This document shows, piece by piece, positions 14,781-24,094 of a stretch of DNA of 64,000 bases. The DNA is from Arthrobacter caoxuetaonis (GTDB lineage Bacteria > Actinomycetota > Actinomycetes > Actinomycetales > Micrococcaceae). Made by a program: the position numbers and the translations under genes. The stretch is taken from assembly GCF_023921125.1 (NCBI RefSeq), contig NZ_CP099466.1:1426001-1490000 (forward strand). Reading direction: 5' to 3'. Each line of letters begins with the position of its first letter. The first letter of the stretch is position 1. A model generated the notes under the pieces. That model ran no database searches, had not been told where the DNA came from, and saw nothing but the letters and a program-made list of their open reading frames with translations.

Positions 14781-15341
14781 ATGAACCCCATCCAGGAACT
14801 CGTCCACAACTTTCAGGAGCTTCTAGGCCAGGTGCCTGAGTTCCTTCAACCCATTATTCTGATGCTCGCAGCGACCATCCCCTTCCTCGAAAATGAAGCC
14901 GGCGTGGTGATCGGCATCGTCGGCGGACTGAATCCCGTCCTTGCGGCCGTCGCGGCTGCTATCGGCAACTTTGCCAGCGTCCTGCTCGTGGTGATGCTTA
15001 CCTCCGGGGCGCGGACCGCCGTTACCAACCGCGTCGACGCCCGGGAGGCGGAAGCGGTCGCGGCAGGCGGCAGTGCAGCGACACTCGTCGCGGCCCGTCC
15101 TGCCCGACCGGAGTCAAAGGGACGCATCCGCTTCAAGCGGTGGCTTGTCCGCTTCGGTGTTCCCGGAGCAAGCATCCTGGGTCCGCTGGCCATCCCCACC
15201 CAGTTCACCGCGTCGATCCTTGTGGCCGGCGGTACCTCCCGCCGGTGGGTTCTGCTGTGGCAAGGCGTGGCGATTCTTCTCTGGACCACCATCTCAACCA
15301 TTCTCGTCTGGAGTGCGCTTAGGTTCGTCGTCGGGGTCTAG
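14781..15341 (+). CDS. Small multidrug export family membrane protein
   Basis: A 186-residue protein resembling the Sm_multidrug_ex family. Hydrophobic segments cover about residues 22-45 and 50-78. A charged, basic loop (about 80-122) follows, then the family-like RFGVPGASILGPLAIPTQFT near 125-145 and two more helices ending at residue 186. Despite the family name few members have a proven drug substrate. The start has GGAACAGGAC upstream. It is the direct target of MerR-type promoter copy 3, the type of arrangement in which MerR-family drug sensors switch on efflux. Confidence 0.75.
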   Translation: MNPIQELVHNFQELLGQVPEFLQPIILMLAATIPFLENEAGVVIGIVGGLNPVLAAVAAAIGNFASVLLVVMLTSGARTAVTNRVDAREAEAVAAGGSAATLVAARPARPESKGRIRFKRWLVRFGVPGASILGPLAIPTQFTASILVAGGTSRRWVLLWQGVAILLWTTISTILVWSALRFVVGV

Positions 15342-15779
15342 GAGCCCAGGGCCGCCATATCCCCGGCTACCGCGTCCATCCGTTCCTCGAACTGGTGTCC
15401 GCCGGTCTCGTGGCGGCGGATCACTGCATCGGGCAGCAGCCTTTCGTAACTGTCCAGGTGCTCGAAGGGAACCGTGCCGTCGTCGCGGCAGTGGTGCAGG
15501 AATACCGGCAGGCCAGGGGGCAGCGTGAAGTCCGCGGGCAGCGCATACTTGGCCTGCCAGTCCTCCTGCCCCCAGAACGGCGTGGCCAGCAGCACCATCC
15601 CCCGGGGCAGCGGTTCCGGGGCAGAAGCGGCAAGTCGCAGCAGCGCCATGGAAGAACGAAAGGAGTGGCCCACTATGACTGTTTCCTCTCCCATCGGCTC
15701 CAGGGAGTTCCCCGGCGATCGGCTGATCATCTCTCCACCCGCCTGCTCCGTGCAGGAAGAGAACCTCCACGGGTACCAC
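15338..15779 (-). pseudogene. Frameshifted and internally deleted RBBP9-like alpha/beta hydrolase
   Basis: Starting at GTG 15779 the minus strand reads VEVLFLHGAGGWRDDQPIAG, the usual N-terminus of small serine hydrolases of the RBBP9/YdeN type. After GEL the sense moves to another frame at EPMGEETVIVGHSFRSSMAL and continues to the stop at 15338, through RDDGTVPF (acid) and GGHQF (His). The roughly 35 residues normally between strand 1 and the nucleophile elbow are gone, and the elbow Gly after GHSF is Arg. The downstream frame alone gives 157 codons but lacks the oxyanion region. I call it inactive. Confidence 0.7.
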
Positions 15780-15981
15780 CTGCTTCCTGTGAGTCCGGGA
15801 TGTTCTTCCACTGTGCCGCAGCTGCCGGACCGGAAACAGATGGGACAAAATGGCCTGGTTCGGTTCCAGGCAGGGCTGCACGCGCCGATCCAGCTGACGG
15901 CGGGGATGCCGCACTGCTAGCGTTTCCCCACCGGCAGGAGTTCTCCGGCCGGTTTCCTCCCTGCACCAACAGGAGCCCAGG
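15780..15981. other. Gap between the decayed hydrolase and the SDR gene
   Basis: I see no gene here. The pseudogene's Shine-Dalgarno (AGGAAGC on the minus strand) lies just outside its start. The bases before 15982 hold ACAGGAG and CCAGG for the SDR gene. Confidence 0.4.
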
Positions 15982-16749
15982 ATGCCCGCAGAAACGCTGA
16001 ACGTGATCATCCACGGTGCCGGGGGAGCGATTGGCGGGGCCGTGGCACAGGAATTCGCCCGGCAGGGTGCGAAACTCTACCTCGCCGGCCACCGTGAACC
16101 ATCAGTGCATGCCACGGCCGAAAAGGTTCGGGCACTGGGAGCCGAAGTGCACGTCAGCGGCGGTGTGGATGCCTACAGTCCCGTGGAGGTGGATGCCCAC
16201 ACCAACGCGGTGGCGGACCTCGCCGGGCGGATCGATGTTCTGCTGAATGCCGTTGAGATTCCGCGGGTCCAGGGTATCCCGCTGCTGGAGATGGACGCTG
16301 ACGACGTCGTGGCTCCCGCCGCCGGATGGCTGCGCACCCAGTTCCTCACCGCACGGTCCGCGGCCCGGTACATGGTGCCCCAGGGCAGCGGAACCATCCT
16401 GATGCTTTCGGCGTCACCGGCGCGGCTTGCCCTTGCCGGAGTTGGCGGGTTCTCCGCCGCCTGCGCCGCGGTAGAGGGGCTGACGCGAACGCTCGCGGCG
16501 GAAACCGGTGCAGCCGGTGTCCGGACCGTGTGCCTGCGTCCGCACCGGATTCGCGAGACCATCGGGGCCACTCCAGACCTGCCCATGGAGCTGGAGGAGT
16601 TCACCCGCTTCCTTGAATCCCTCACCACCAGCGGCACCCTTCCCACACTCTGCGACGTGGCACGGGCCGCCGTCTTCCTTGCCGCCGGAGGAGCGGCCAG
16701 TATGAACGGCACGGTGCTGAACCTGACCGGCGGCATGAGCCCGGATTAG
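15982..16749 (+). CDS. SDR-fold protein lacking the catalytic Tyr and Lys
   Basis: A 255-residue short-chain dehydrogenase fold. The nucleotide loop is HGAGGAIGGAVAQEF (residues about 11-25) instead of TGxxxGxG. LNAVEIPR replaces NxAG. The serine of LMLSASPARLA is kept. Where YxxxK should stand the protein has GGFSAACAAVEGLTRTLAAE, so Tyr is Phe and Lys is Cys. The C-terminus MNGTVLNLTGGMSPD is normal. It is therefore probably not a classical dehydrogenase, yet the frame is intact and the fold well kept. The ATG follows CCCAGG. It is monocistronic; the role is unknown. Confidence 0.78.
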   Translation: MPAETLNVIIHGAGGAIGGAVAQEFARQGAKLYLAGHREPSVHATAEKVRALGAEVHVSGGVDAYSPVEVDAHTNAVADLAGRIDVLLNAVEIPRVQGIPLLEMDADDVVAPAAGWLRTQFLTARSAARYMVPQGSGTILMLSASPARLALAGVGGFSAACAAVEGLTRTLAAETGAAGVRTVCLRPHRIRETIGATPDLPMELEEFTRFLESLTTSGTLPTLCDVARAAVFLAAGGAASMNGTVLNLTGGMSPD

Positions 16750-16854
16750 GGTGAGTCCCCGGCACGGCCGCACATGGCGGGTGTCCTTGGTGCCTAAGGC
16801 GGCTTCCGGGCAGAACTGGTACCTTCGCAGGCAGATACCAACCTAGGAGCTGTC

Positions 16855-17931
16855 ATGGGTTCCCCGCTGTCCCGGACACGGAAGACCGCGCTGGCTGCCG
16901 CCGTCGTACTGGTGCTTTCCGGCTGCAGCGGCATTGGCGCTGACCAGCCCAGCCAGGCCGCGCCCACGGTCCCCATGGCCGGTCTTTCCGAACCGGAGAC
17001 GCTGACCACCGGTCTCCAGGCGCCGTGGTCCGTGGCGTTCCACGGAGACACCGCACTGGTCAACGAGCGGGACACCGGCCGGATCCTGGAACTGGATGCC
17101 GCAGGAAACCAGCGCGAAGCCGGCCTGATCGAGGCCGGCGGCGGTGGAGAGGGCGGCCTGCTGGGCCTGGCCGTGCAGGACGGCAACCTTTACAGCTACC
17201 TCACCACGGAAGACGGGAACCGGATTGAACGCCGCGAAATCACCGGCTCACCGGGTTCCCTGTCCCTCGCGGAACCCGAGACCATCCTGGAAGGCATTCC
17301 CTCCGGGCCCGTCCACAACGGAGGCAGGATCGCCTTCGGCCCGGACGGCATGCTCTACGCCACAGCGGGCGACGCCGGCAGCCGGGACAGCGCCCAGGAC
17401 ACCGGTTCGCTGGGCGGAAAGATCCTGCGGCTGATGCCCGACGGCAGCGCTCCCGCAGACAATCCGTTCCCGGGATCTCCGGTGTACAGCTACGGGCACC
17501 GAAACCCGCAGGGCATTGCCTGGGACGGTGATGGAACGCTCTATGCCAGCGAATTCGGACAGAACACCTGGGACGAACTGAATGTCATTGAACGAGGAGG
17601 AAACTATGGCTGGCCGGTCACCGAGGGGGTCGCGGACCGGGAGGGGTTCATCGACCCTGTGCAGCAGTGGGAGCCCGGTGCCGCCAGTCCCAGCGGCGTT
17701 GCGGTACTGGAGAACTCCCTGTTCATCGCCAACCTCCGGGGCGAACGCCTCCGGGAGGTGCCGCTGGACGATCTGGGCAGCGCCGTCGAACACGTCTCCG
17801 GCGAGGGCAGGCTTCGCGATGCAGTATCTGCGCCGGACGGCAGTCTCTGGGTCCTGACGGGCAACACGGACGGGCGGGGAAATCCGGGAGCGGAGGATGA
17901 CCGGATTTTGCGCCTGGAACTTCAACGCTGA
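16855..17931 (+). CDS. PQQ-dependent sugar dehydrogenase-like lipoprotein
   Basis: A 358-residue secreted beta-propeller of the glucose/sorbosone dehydrogenase group. A lipoprotein signal ends in VLVLSGCSG (Cys near residue 24). The propeller starts at GLQAPWSVAFHGD and has family blocks HNGGRIAFGPDGMLYATAGD (about residues 154-173) and SYGHRNPQGIAWDGDGTLY (about 210-228), then GGNYGWP. Enzymes of this type oxidise aldose sugars with PQQ; no PQQ genes are visible here, so cofactor supply is open. The ATG follows CTAGGAGC. It appears to be a single gene, and is the outer face of the membrane when lipidated. Confidence 0.85.
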   Translation: MGSPLSRTRKTALAAAVVLVLSGCSGIGADQPSQAAPTVPMAGLSEPETLTTGLQAPWSVAFHGDTALVNERDTGRILELDAAGNQREAGLIEAGGGGEGGLLGLAVQDGNLYSYLTTEDGNRIERREITGSPGSLSLAEPETILEGIPSGPVHNGGRIAFGPDGMLYATAGDAGSRDSAQDTGSLGGKILRLMPDGSAPADNPFPGSPVYSYGHRNPQGIAWDGDGTLYASEFGQNTWDELNVIERGGNYGWPVTEGVADREGFIDPVQQWEPGAASPSGVAVLENSLFIANLRGERLREVPLDDLGSAVEHVSGEGRLRDAVSAPDGSLWVLTGNTDGRGNPGAEDDRILRLELQR

Positions 17932-19497
<1,566 letters not shown>

Positions 19498-19547
19498 ATG
19501 GCCGGACAGCTGCCAGCGGCTGCCGGGAGGCGAAAGGAGAGCTAACA

Positions 19548-19931
19548 GTGGATGACGGCATACTCGCGTTTGGGATCTCCCTCAACGTTCCCGACCCGGG
19601 AGCCTCAGCTGGCTTCCTTACGGAGCACTTCGGTTTCCGTCCCGAAATGCAGGACGAGGGGTTCATTTCCCTGAAACATCCCGACGGCGGGCCGAACATC
19701 GTCTTCCTGCGCACCGGTCTCCCGACCTTCAAACCTGCAGAGATCGCAGGACGTGCCGGGGACGGCCTCCTGCTGGTGCTGGTAGTCGGGGACCTGGATG
19801 AGCGCCACGCGCATCTGGCTGCTGCCGGCGCCGACGTCGTTACCCCGCCGGAGACCGAGCCGTGGGGCGAACGCTATGCCCAGTACCGGGATCCGAACGG
19901 CCTGATCATCCAGCTCGTGCAGTGGGTCTGA
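19548..19931 (+). CDS. VOC family protein
   Basis: A 127-residue glyoxalase/bleomycin-resistance fold protein. It begins ILAFGISLNVPDPGASAGFL, the typical first module, and ends ERYAQYRDPNGLIIQLVQW, the DPxGxxxxL second module. A GAAAGGAGA stretch lies seven bases before the GTG. It follows the flavin monooxygenase and is probably co-transcribed, so it may act on or bind the same compound. No full set of metal ligands can be assigned with confidence. Confidence 0.8.
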   Translation: MDDGILAFGISLNVPDPGASAGFLTEHFGFRPEMQDEGFISLKHPDGGPNIVFLRTGLPTFKPAEIAGRAGDGLLLVLVVGDLDERHAHLAAAGADVVTPPETEPWGERYAQYRDPNGLIIQLVQWV

Positions 19932-19944
19932 CCGGACCGGGAGA

Positions 19945-20487
19945 CTAAGCCCCTGCCTTGATCTCGGCGCGCACACCACGCAGCCAGGACCGGCGGATGA
20001 TCCCGCTGCCGGCCCGGATCACCAGCCAGTACAGCTGGAACTGCAGGCGTGCCCGGCGGCCCAGGGGCAGCACCCGGGTCTCGGTGCTAAGGGTCTGCCC
20101 GTCCACCGAGAAGTTGATGGCAGCCTTGACCAGACCGGGTCCGCGAAGCGAGCGGAAACCTGAAACGGCGTCGTCCCCCAGTGCCGGAATCTCCCGCTGG
20201 CGCAGGCTCACAACGCCGCCAATAACCAGCTCGGCCGGGGAACGGTACAGGACCGTGTACGGTCCGGAGAGCAGCGCGGTGAGCACGCGCCCGTCTGCGG
20301 GGTAGCGCCGGGTGCCCAGCCCGACCATTCGCAGGATGCCGCGGAACACAGGCACCCTGTTCCAGGTCAGCTGTTCCACCACGTCCATCACATTGGCATC
20401 CGTGGCGGGAATCCGGAGCTGGTGCACCTCGCGGTGTTTCCAGTCCGGCATCGCCTGCTCCAGCACCGTCGGGGTGTTTTCAGCCAC
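19945..20487 (-). CDS. Conserved protein of unknown function (180 aa)
   Basis: I do not recognise this protein by name. It has no signal peptide or membrane segment. Features are an N-terminal block HREVHQLRIPATDANVMDVV, a central strand-rich region, and a striking end ARLQFQLYWLVIRAGSGIIR followed by RSWLRGVRAEIKAG. This pattern recalls uncharacterised SRPBCC-like (polyketide cyclase/START fold) actinobacterial proteins. It is convergent with the VOC gene and alone on its strand. Confidence 0.6.
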   Translation of the reverse strand: MAENTPTVLEQAMPDWKHREVHQLRIPATDANVMDVVEQLTWNRVPVFRGILRMVGLGTRRYPADGRVLTALLSGPYTVLYRSPAELVIGGVVSLRQREIPALGDDAVSGFRSLRGPGLVKAAINFSVDGQTLSTETRVLPLGRRARLQFQLYWLVIRAGSGIIRRSWLRGVRAEIKAGA

Positions 20488-20625
20488 CGCAGGCCCCTTT
20501 GTTCACCGGGATCAGGGTCAAAGCCCCTCTGTCCTTAACTTTTCCCCGTTCGCGGCCGTGCCACCAGTGCCGCCCGGGGAATCAGTTCCGGTGCCAGGTA
20601 TCCGGGGCTCCCGACACTTGCCGGC

Positions 20626-21717
20626 TTACTTCAGCCGGAACACCTCGACGATGTGCGGCGTATCGATCAGGGTGTGAGGGGCAAAGGCGTGGTACGCCCA
20701 GACATGGACCCAGGCATTGCCCGTCCTCAGTGTCAGGAAACTCTTGAGCATTCCCGGACCCAGGTATGTGAAGATGAGGAAAATGACCGACAGGACGGTG
20801 GATTCAGGGGACGTGAAGACTGCCCATGCGTCCCAGAAGTGTAGTCCGGCGTAGGTCAGCCCACCCAGCAGTACTGTGGCAACGGCCGAACCGGTGAGGC
20901 GCAGGATCCGGGGCAGCAGGATCGCGTAGATGAAAACCATCGCAGGGAGCACGGCGCCGGCCATATAGAGGAAGAAGGTCAGGGCAGCGCCGGGCAGGAG
21001 CTGATTCAGCGGCAAACCGAGGCTGGCTGGTTGCAGGTAAACGATCTGGAAACAGGTCTCCAGCCCCAGCACCACGAGGATCACCAGCAGATCGTTCCGC
21101 GGCGCTGTCGACTTCAATCCCAAGGCGGTGGCAGAGTAGCGGCGCCTGAAATACAGCAGGGGAATGACGGCGTAAACCACCAGGTTGTAGCCAGCCCAGG
21201 TCAGCACCTCGCCGGGAGCCAGCTGGTCATGTGTTCCGAATATGGTTCCGGCGAGGTGGAGGCCGAAAGGATGCCAGCCGAAGGCCTGGGCCAGGACGTA
21301 GCCGCCCACCATGCCAAGGAGCCCATAGCTGAACAGGCCAAGGGTCTCCCGCAGGGCCTGCCTGCGTTCAGGTGCCCGGGCCGCCAGGTTGGGGTCGGGC
21401 CGGTGGCGCGTCAGCAGGTACACCACTCCCATAAGCAGCAGGATCTGTGCCAGTGCAATGTTGACCTCGGCCAGGATCTCGAGGCTTGACTGGCCGGCAC
21501 GCGCTGGCCAGTCGAACGGCAGCCGGGAGGGGGAGGCAAGGACAACCCACAGGTTGGATGCGGCCCAGCCTGCGGCCGCTGCCCACAACCACCGGGACCG
21601 CAGCAGGCGGTGGGGTTGCCTTCTCCTGGGAGGTGCCGTTCCGGGCGTCTCGACGCGCAGGGGCTCAGCAGCTTCGGCGTTCGTGCGCGGGGAATTCTCT
21701 TCAGTGCCGTGATTCAT
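20626..21717 (-). CDS. Polytopic membrane protein, TetR controlled, possibly degenerate CPBP-like
   Basis: A 363-residue integral membrane protein. A polar, proline-rich N-terminus of about 45 residues is followed by nine or so hydrophobic segments. GGLTYAGLHFWDAW near residue 305 and VWAYHAFAPHTLIDT near 340-355 recall the His motifs of CPBP (CAAX-type) intramembrane proteases, but the EExxR motif is absent, so activity is doubtful. ATG 21717 has GGAGGAG two to three bases upstream; a start 19 codons earlier would lie in the operator. It is divergent from tetR with two TetR-like palindromes between them, so TetR most likely represses it. Confidence 0.65.
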   Translation of the reverse strand: MNHGTEENSPRTNAEAAEPLRVETPGTAPPRRRQPHRLLRSRWLWAAAAGWAASNLWVVLASPSRLPFDWPARAGQSSLEILAEVNIALAQILLLMGVVYLLTRHRPDPNLAARAPERRQALRETLGLFSYGLLGMVGGYVLAQAFGWHPFGLHLAGTIFGTHDQLAPGEVLTWAGYNLVVYAVIPLLYFRRRYSATALGLKSTAPRNDLLVILVVLGLETCFQIVYLQPASLGLPLNQLLPGAALTFFLYMAGAVLPAMVFIYAILLPRILRLTGSAVATVLLGGLTYAGLHFWDAWAVFTSPESTVLSVIFLIFTYLGPGMLKSFLTLRTGNAWVHVWAYHAFAPHTLIDTPHIVEVFRLK

Positions 21718-21740
21718 CGCTCCTCCAACAGGTGAGGATT

Positions 21741-21756
21741 TAGCACGCTCGTGATA
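21741..21756. promoter_or_regulatory. TetR operator candidate 1
   Basis: TAGCACGCTCGTGATA is an inverted repeat (TAGCAC/GTGATA, one mismatch) in the gap between the membrane protein gene and tetR. A second copy lies 28 bp away centre to centre. Confidence 0.65.
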
Positions 21757-21768
21757 TATACCATAGGC

Positions 21769-21784
21769 TAACACGGCTGTGCTA
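21769..21784. promoter_or_regulatory. TetR operator candidate 2, abutting the tetR -10 box
   Basis: TAACACGGCTGTGCTA is an inverted repeat of the same design as copy 1; the joint consensus is TARCACGNCYGTGMTA. It overlaps TATAAA (21783-21788), which sits six bases before the tetR ATG, so tetR is probably leaderless and autorepressed. Confidence 0.65.
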
Positions 21785-21794
21785 TAAAAGATCC

Positions 21795-22385
21795 ATGCCC
21801 AAGGTGGTCGATCGGGATCAACGTCGTCTGGAGCTGGCCCGAGCGGCTTGGCGGGTCATCCGGCGCGACGGCATCGAGCGCGCCTCAGTCCGGGAAGTGG
21901 CGCGGGAGGCAGGCCTCTCCACCGGATCTCTTCGGCACTACTTCGGCACTCAGTCGGAGCTGCTGATCTTTGCCATGCGCAATGTGATGGAGCAGGTTGA
22001 ACGCAGGGCTGCAGCTGTCCAGCGCCCGAACGATCCGCTGGCGGCGGCAAAGCTGGTGCTCGCGGAGCTCTTGCCCCTCGATGACGAACGACGGGCAGAA
22101 AATGAGGTCTGGGTGGCCTTTATGGCCCGCGCGATGGTGGACCCTCCGCTTGGGTCACTGCGCGACGAGGCCTACGACCGTCTCCGAGAAGCGTGTGCCC
22201 GGTGGGTCTCAGCACTTCTTCCCGGCGGCAGCGAGGCTCAGCTGCAGCTCGAATCAGAACGTTTGTTTGCCCTCATCGATGGGCTGGCACTCCATGCGGC
22301 CATGCGTCCGGCCAGTGCCACTGCCGCCCGCCTGTCCGCAGTGATGTTCCATCACCTGGAGCAGATCGCAGGCCGCCGGCACTGA
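21795..22385 (+). CDS. TetR/AcrR family transcriptional regulator
   Basis: A 196-residue repressor. The N-terminal helix-turn-helix covers RASVREVAREAGLSTGSLRH (residues about 29-48) and YFGTQSELLIFAM. The ligand-binding part resembles BetI-type C-termini (VWVAFMARAMVDPPLGSLRD and LFALIDGLALHAAMRP). No Shine-Dalgarno is present, but a TATAAA -10 box ends six bases before the ATG, implying a leaderless message. Two palindromes in the 77-base gap to the divergent membrane protein gene are its likely operators. Confidence 0.9.
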   Translation: MPKVVDRDQRRLELARAAWRVIRRDGIERASVREVAREAGLSTGSLRHYFGTQSELLIFAMRNVMEQVERRAAAVQRPNDPLAAAKLVLAELLPLDDERRAENEVWVAFMARAMVDPPLGSLRDEAYDRLREACARWVSALLPGGSEAQLQLESERLFALIDGLALHAAMRPASATAARLSAVMFHHLEQIAGRRH

Positions 22386-22416
22386 ACCGCTTGGTGGTTC
22401 CCGGGCTGCCCGGGAG

Positions 22417-24066
22417 TCAGTGCTGGTGCCCTGTGTCCGGGACCTCGGATTCCGGGTGCCCGCCGCCGTCGTCGTCCGGAGCCGCTCCCTGCCCGTGCCC
22501 GTCTCCGCCCTGTCCGCTACCGCCCTGTCCCGGGCCGGTGACCACAAACTGTCCCATCAGGCCCTGGTCCTCGTGGAGCAGCAGATGGCAGTGGAACATG
22601 TAGGGGGAGTCCGGATCGGCATAGTCCTCGAACCGCATGATCAGCCGGTAGGTGCGGTTCGGTTCCAGATACACGGTGTCCTTGCGTCCACGGAGCTCCG
22701 GTGGAGGGGCAGCGCCGTCAATGTCCAGTACCTGGAACTGGACGTCGTGCACGTGCCAGTTGTGCGGTACGCCATGGGTGTTGGTCACCTCCCAGATCTC
22801 CGTGCTGCCGAGTTCGGGGGCGGCGTCGATCCGGTTCATGTCCATGCTGCGTCCGTTGATCTGCCGGTCCTGGACCTCAAAGCTGCGGGTGACGGAGGCC
22901 TCGGATGCAACCGGCCCCGCGGCGCCGTCGCTCAGGCGCACGGGCAGCGGAGGGGAGGTCTGCAGCTGGTCGGCAGCGCGCAGAAGCAGGACATCGAACC
23001 GGTCACGGGCACCGAAAGCGGAGGGCACCAGGACATCGCCGAGGTCGGGCGGGAAGGACGTCAGCATGGTCTGCTCACCCGGGACCATCGGAACGACGAT
23101 CTCGGCGCGCTCGCCGGGGGAGAGACGCACACGGGTGGTTTGGAGCGGCTCAGCCAGCAATCCGCCGTCGGTGGCGATCTGGTCGAAGCGCCGGTCATCG
23201 TCGAAACCGAAGTCATAGGTGCGGGCGGTCGAACCGTTCAGCAGCCGCAGGCGCACGAGTTCAGTGCCCACCTCCTGTACCGCTCCGGCGACGCCGTTGG
23301 CCAGGACCGTATCTCCAAGCAGTCCCAGCTCGTTGCCCTGGGAATCCTGAACCAGTCCGCCCCCGCTGTCGAACCGCTTGTCCTGGACAATGACGGGAAT
23401 ATCGTCCTCTCCGTAGTCCTTAGGCAGGTCCAGCTGACGGGACCGTGCATCGTCGAGGATGAACATTCCGGCCAGCCCCCGGTAGACATGCTTCTCCGTC
23501 TGGCCGTGCGGATGCGGGTGGTACCAGAGTGTTGCAGCCTGCTGGTCGATTTGCCATTCCGGACGCCACGAGCCGCCGGGAGCAACGGGTTGATGCGGAC
23601 CGCCGTCCATGGCTGCGGGAAGATGCATGCCATGCCAGTGCACGGTGGTTGGTTCGGAGAGGGAGTTCCGGACCTCGACGGCGACCTGCTCGCCTTCCTC
23701 GGCGCGCAGCGTCGGTCCCAGCACATCACCGTTGAACCCCCACGTGGGGGTCTGGAGGCCGGGGACGAGTTCACTGGACCCTTCCTGAGCATCTAGCTGG
23801 AACACCCGCGTGCCGTCGACCACCTGGGAATCCGCGAGGGGCGGAATGGGCAGCCGGCGGTCGAAGGGGAACGTGGTCTGTTCCATGGGCTCAGTGGCAG
23901 GGACACACCCGGAGACGGCAAAGAGGGCCAGTATCGCGGCGATCAGGACCCGCCGCAGCGCGGTCCGGCGGGTCCGGCGGGATTCGGGCTGGGAGCTGGG
24001 TGAAGGGTCCATGCCCGAAACCGTAGGCTGCTGCCTCCCGGCGGGGAGTGGTGCGTGTGTCGACAT
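22417..24066 (-). CDS. Multicopper oxidase lipoprotein (CueO/laccase-like)
   Basis: A 549-residue three-cupredoxin multicopper oxidase. A lipoprotein signal (RRVLIAAILALFAVSGC) anchors it outside the membrane. All four copper blocks are present: HWHGMHLP (about residue 145), WYHPHPHG (about 187), HGVPHNWHVHD (about 440) and FHCHLLLHEDQGLM near 495, whose final Met is the usual axial type 1 ligand. The C-terminus is rich in Gly and His and may collect copper. Start ATG 24066 has GAGG upstream; ATG 24012 lacks one. It follows an SDR gene by 28 bases. Copper tolerance or phenol/bilirubin oxidation is likely; the substrate is not certain. Confidence 0.88.
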   Translation of the reverse strand: MSTHAPLPAGRQQPTVSGMDPSPSSQPESRRTRRTALRRVLIAAILALFAVSGCVPATEPMEQTTFPFDRRLPIPPLADSQVVDGTRVFQLDAQEGSSELVPGLQTPTWGFNGDVLGPTLRAEEGEQVAVEVRNSLSEPTTVHWHGMHLPAAMDGGPHQPVAPGGSWRPEWQIDQQAATLWYHPHPHGQTEKHVYRGLAGMFILDDARSRQLDLPKDYGEDDIPVIVQDKRFDSGGGLVQDSQGNELGLLGDTVLANGVAGAVQEVGTELVRLRLLNGSTARTYDFGFDDDRRFDQIATDGGLLAEPLQTTRVRLSPGERAEIVVPMVPGEQTMLTSFPPDLGDVLVPSAFGARDRFDVLLLRAADQLQTSPPLPVRLSDGAAGPVASEASVTRSFEVQDRQINGRSMDMNRIDAAPELGSTEIWEVTNTHGVPHNWHVHDVQFQVLDIDGAAPPPELRGRKDTVYLEPNRTYRLIMRFEDYADPDSPYMFHCHLLLHEDQGLMGQFVVTGPGQGGSGQGGDGHGQGAAPDDDGGGHPESEVPDTGHQH

Positions 24067-24094
24067 CCGTGTCGCCTCAGAGCGACTGAGGGGG

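Noticed and set aside
20345-20385. CCCTGTTCC at about 20356 as a fourth MerR operator
   Set aside because: Only one half of the dyad is present, it lies inside a coding region, and no TTGACC with a 19-bp spacer accompanies it.
22420-23796. Long plus-strand open frame opposite the multicopper oxidase
   Set aside because: It is a shadow: the minus frame has four copper motifs and a lipoprotein signal, while the plus frame has no family pattern.
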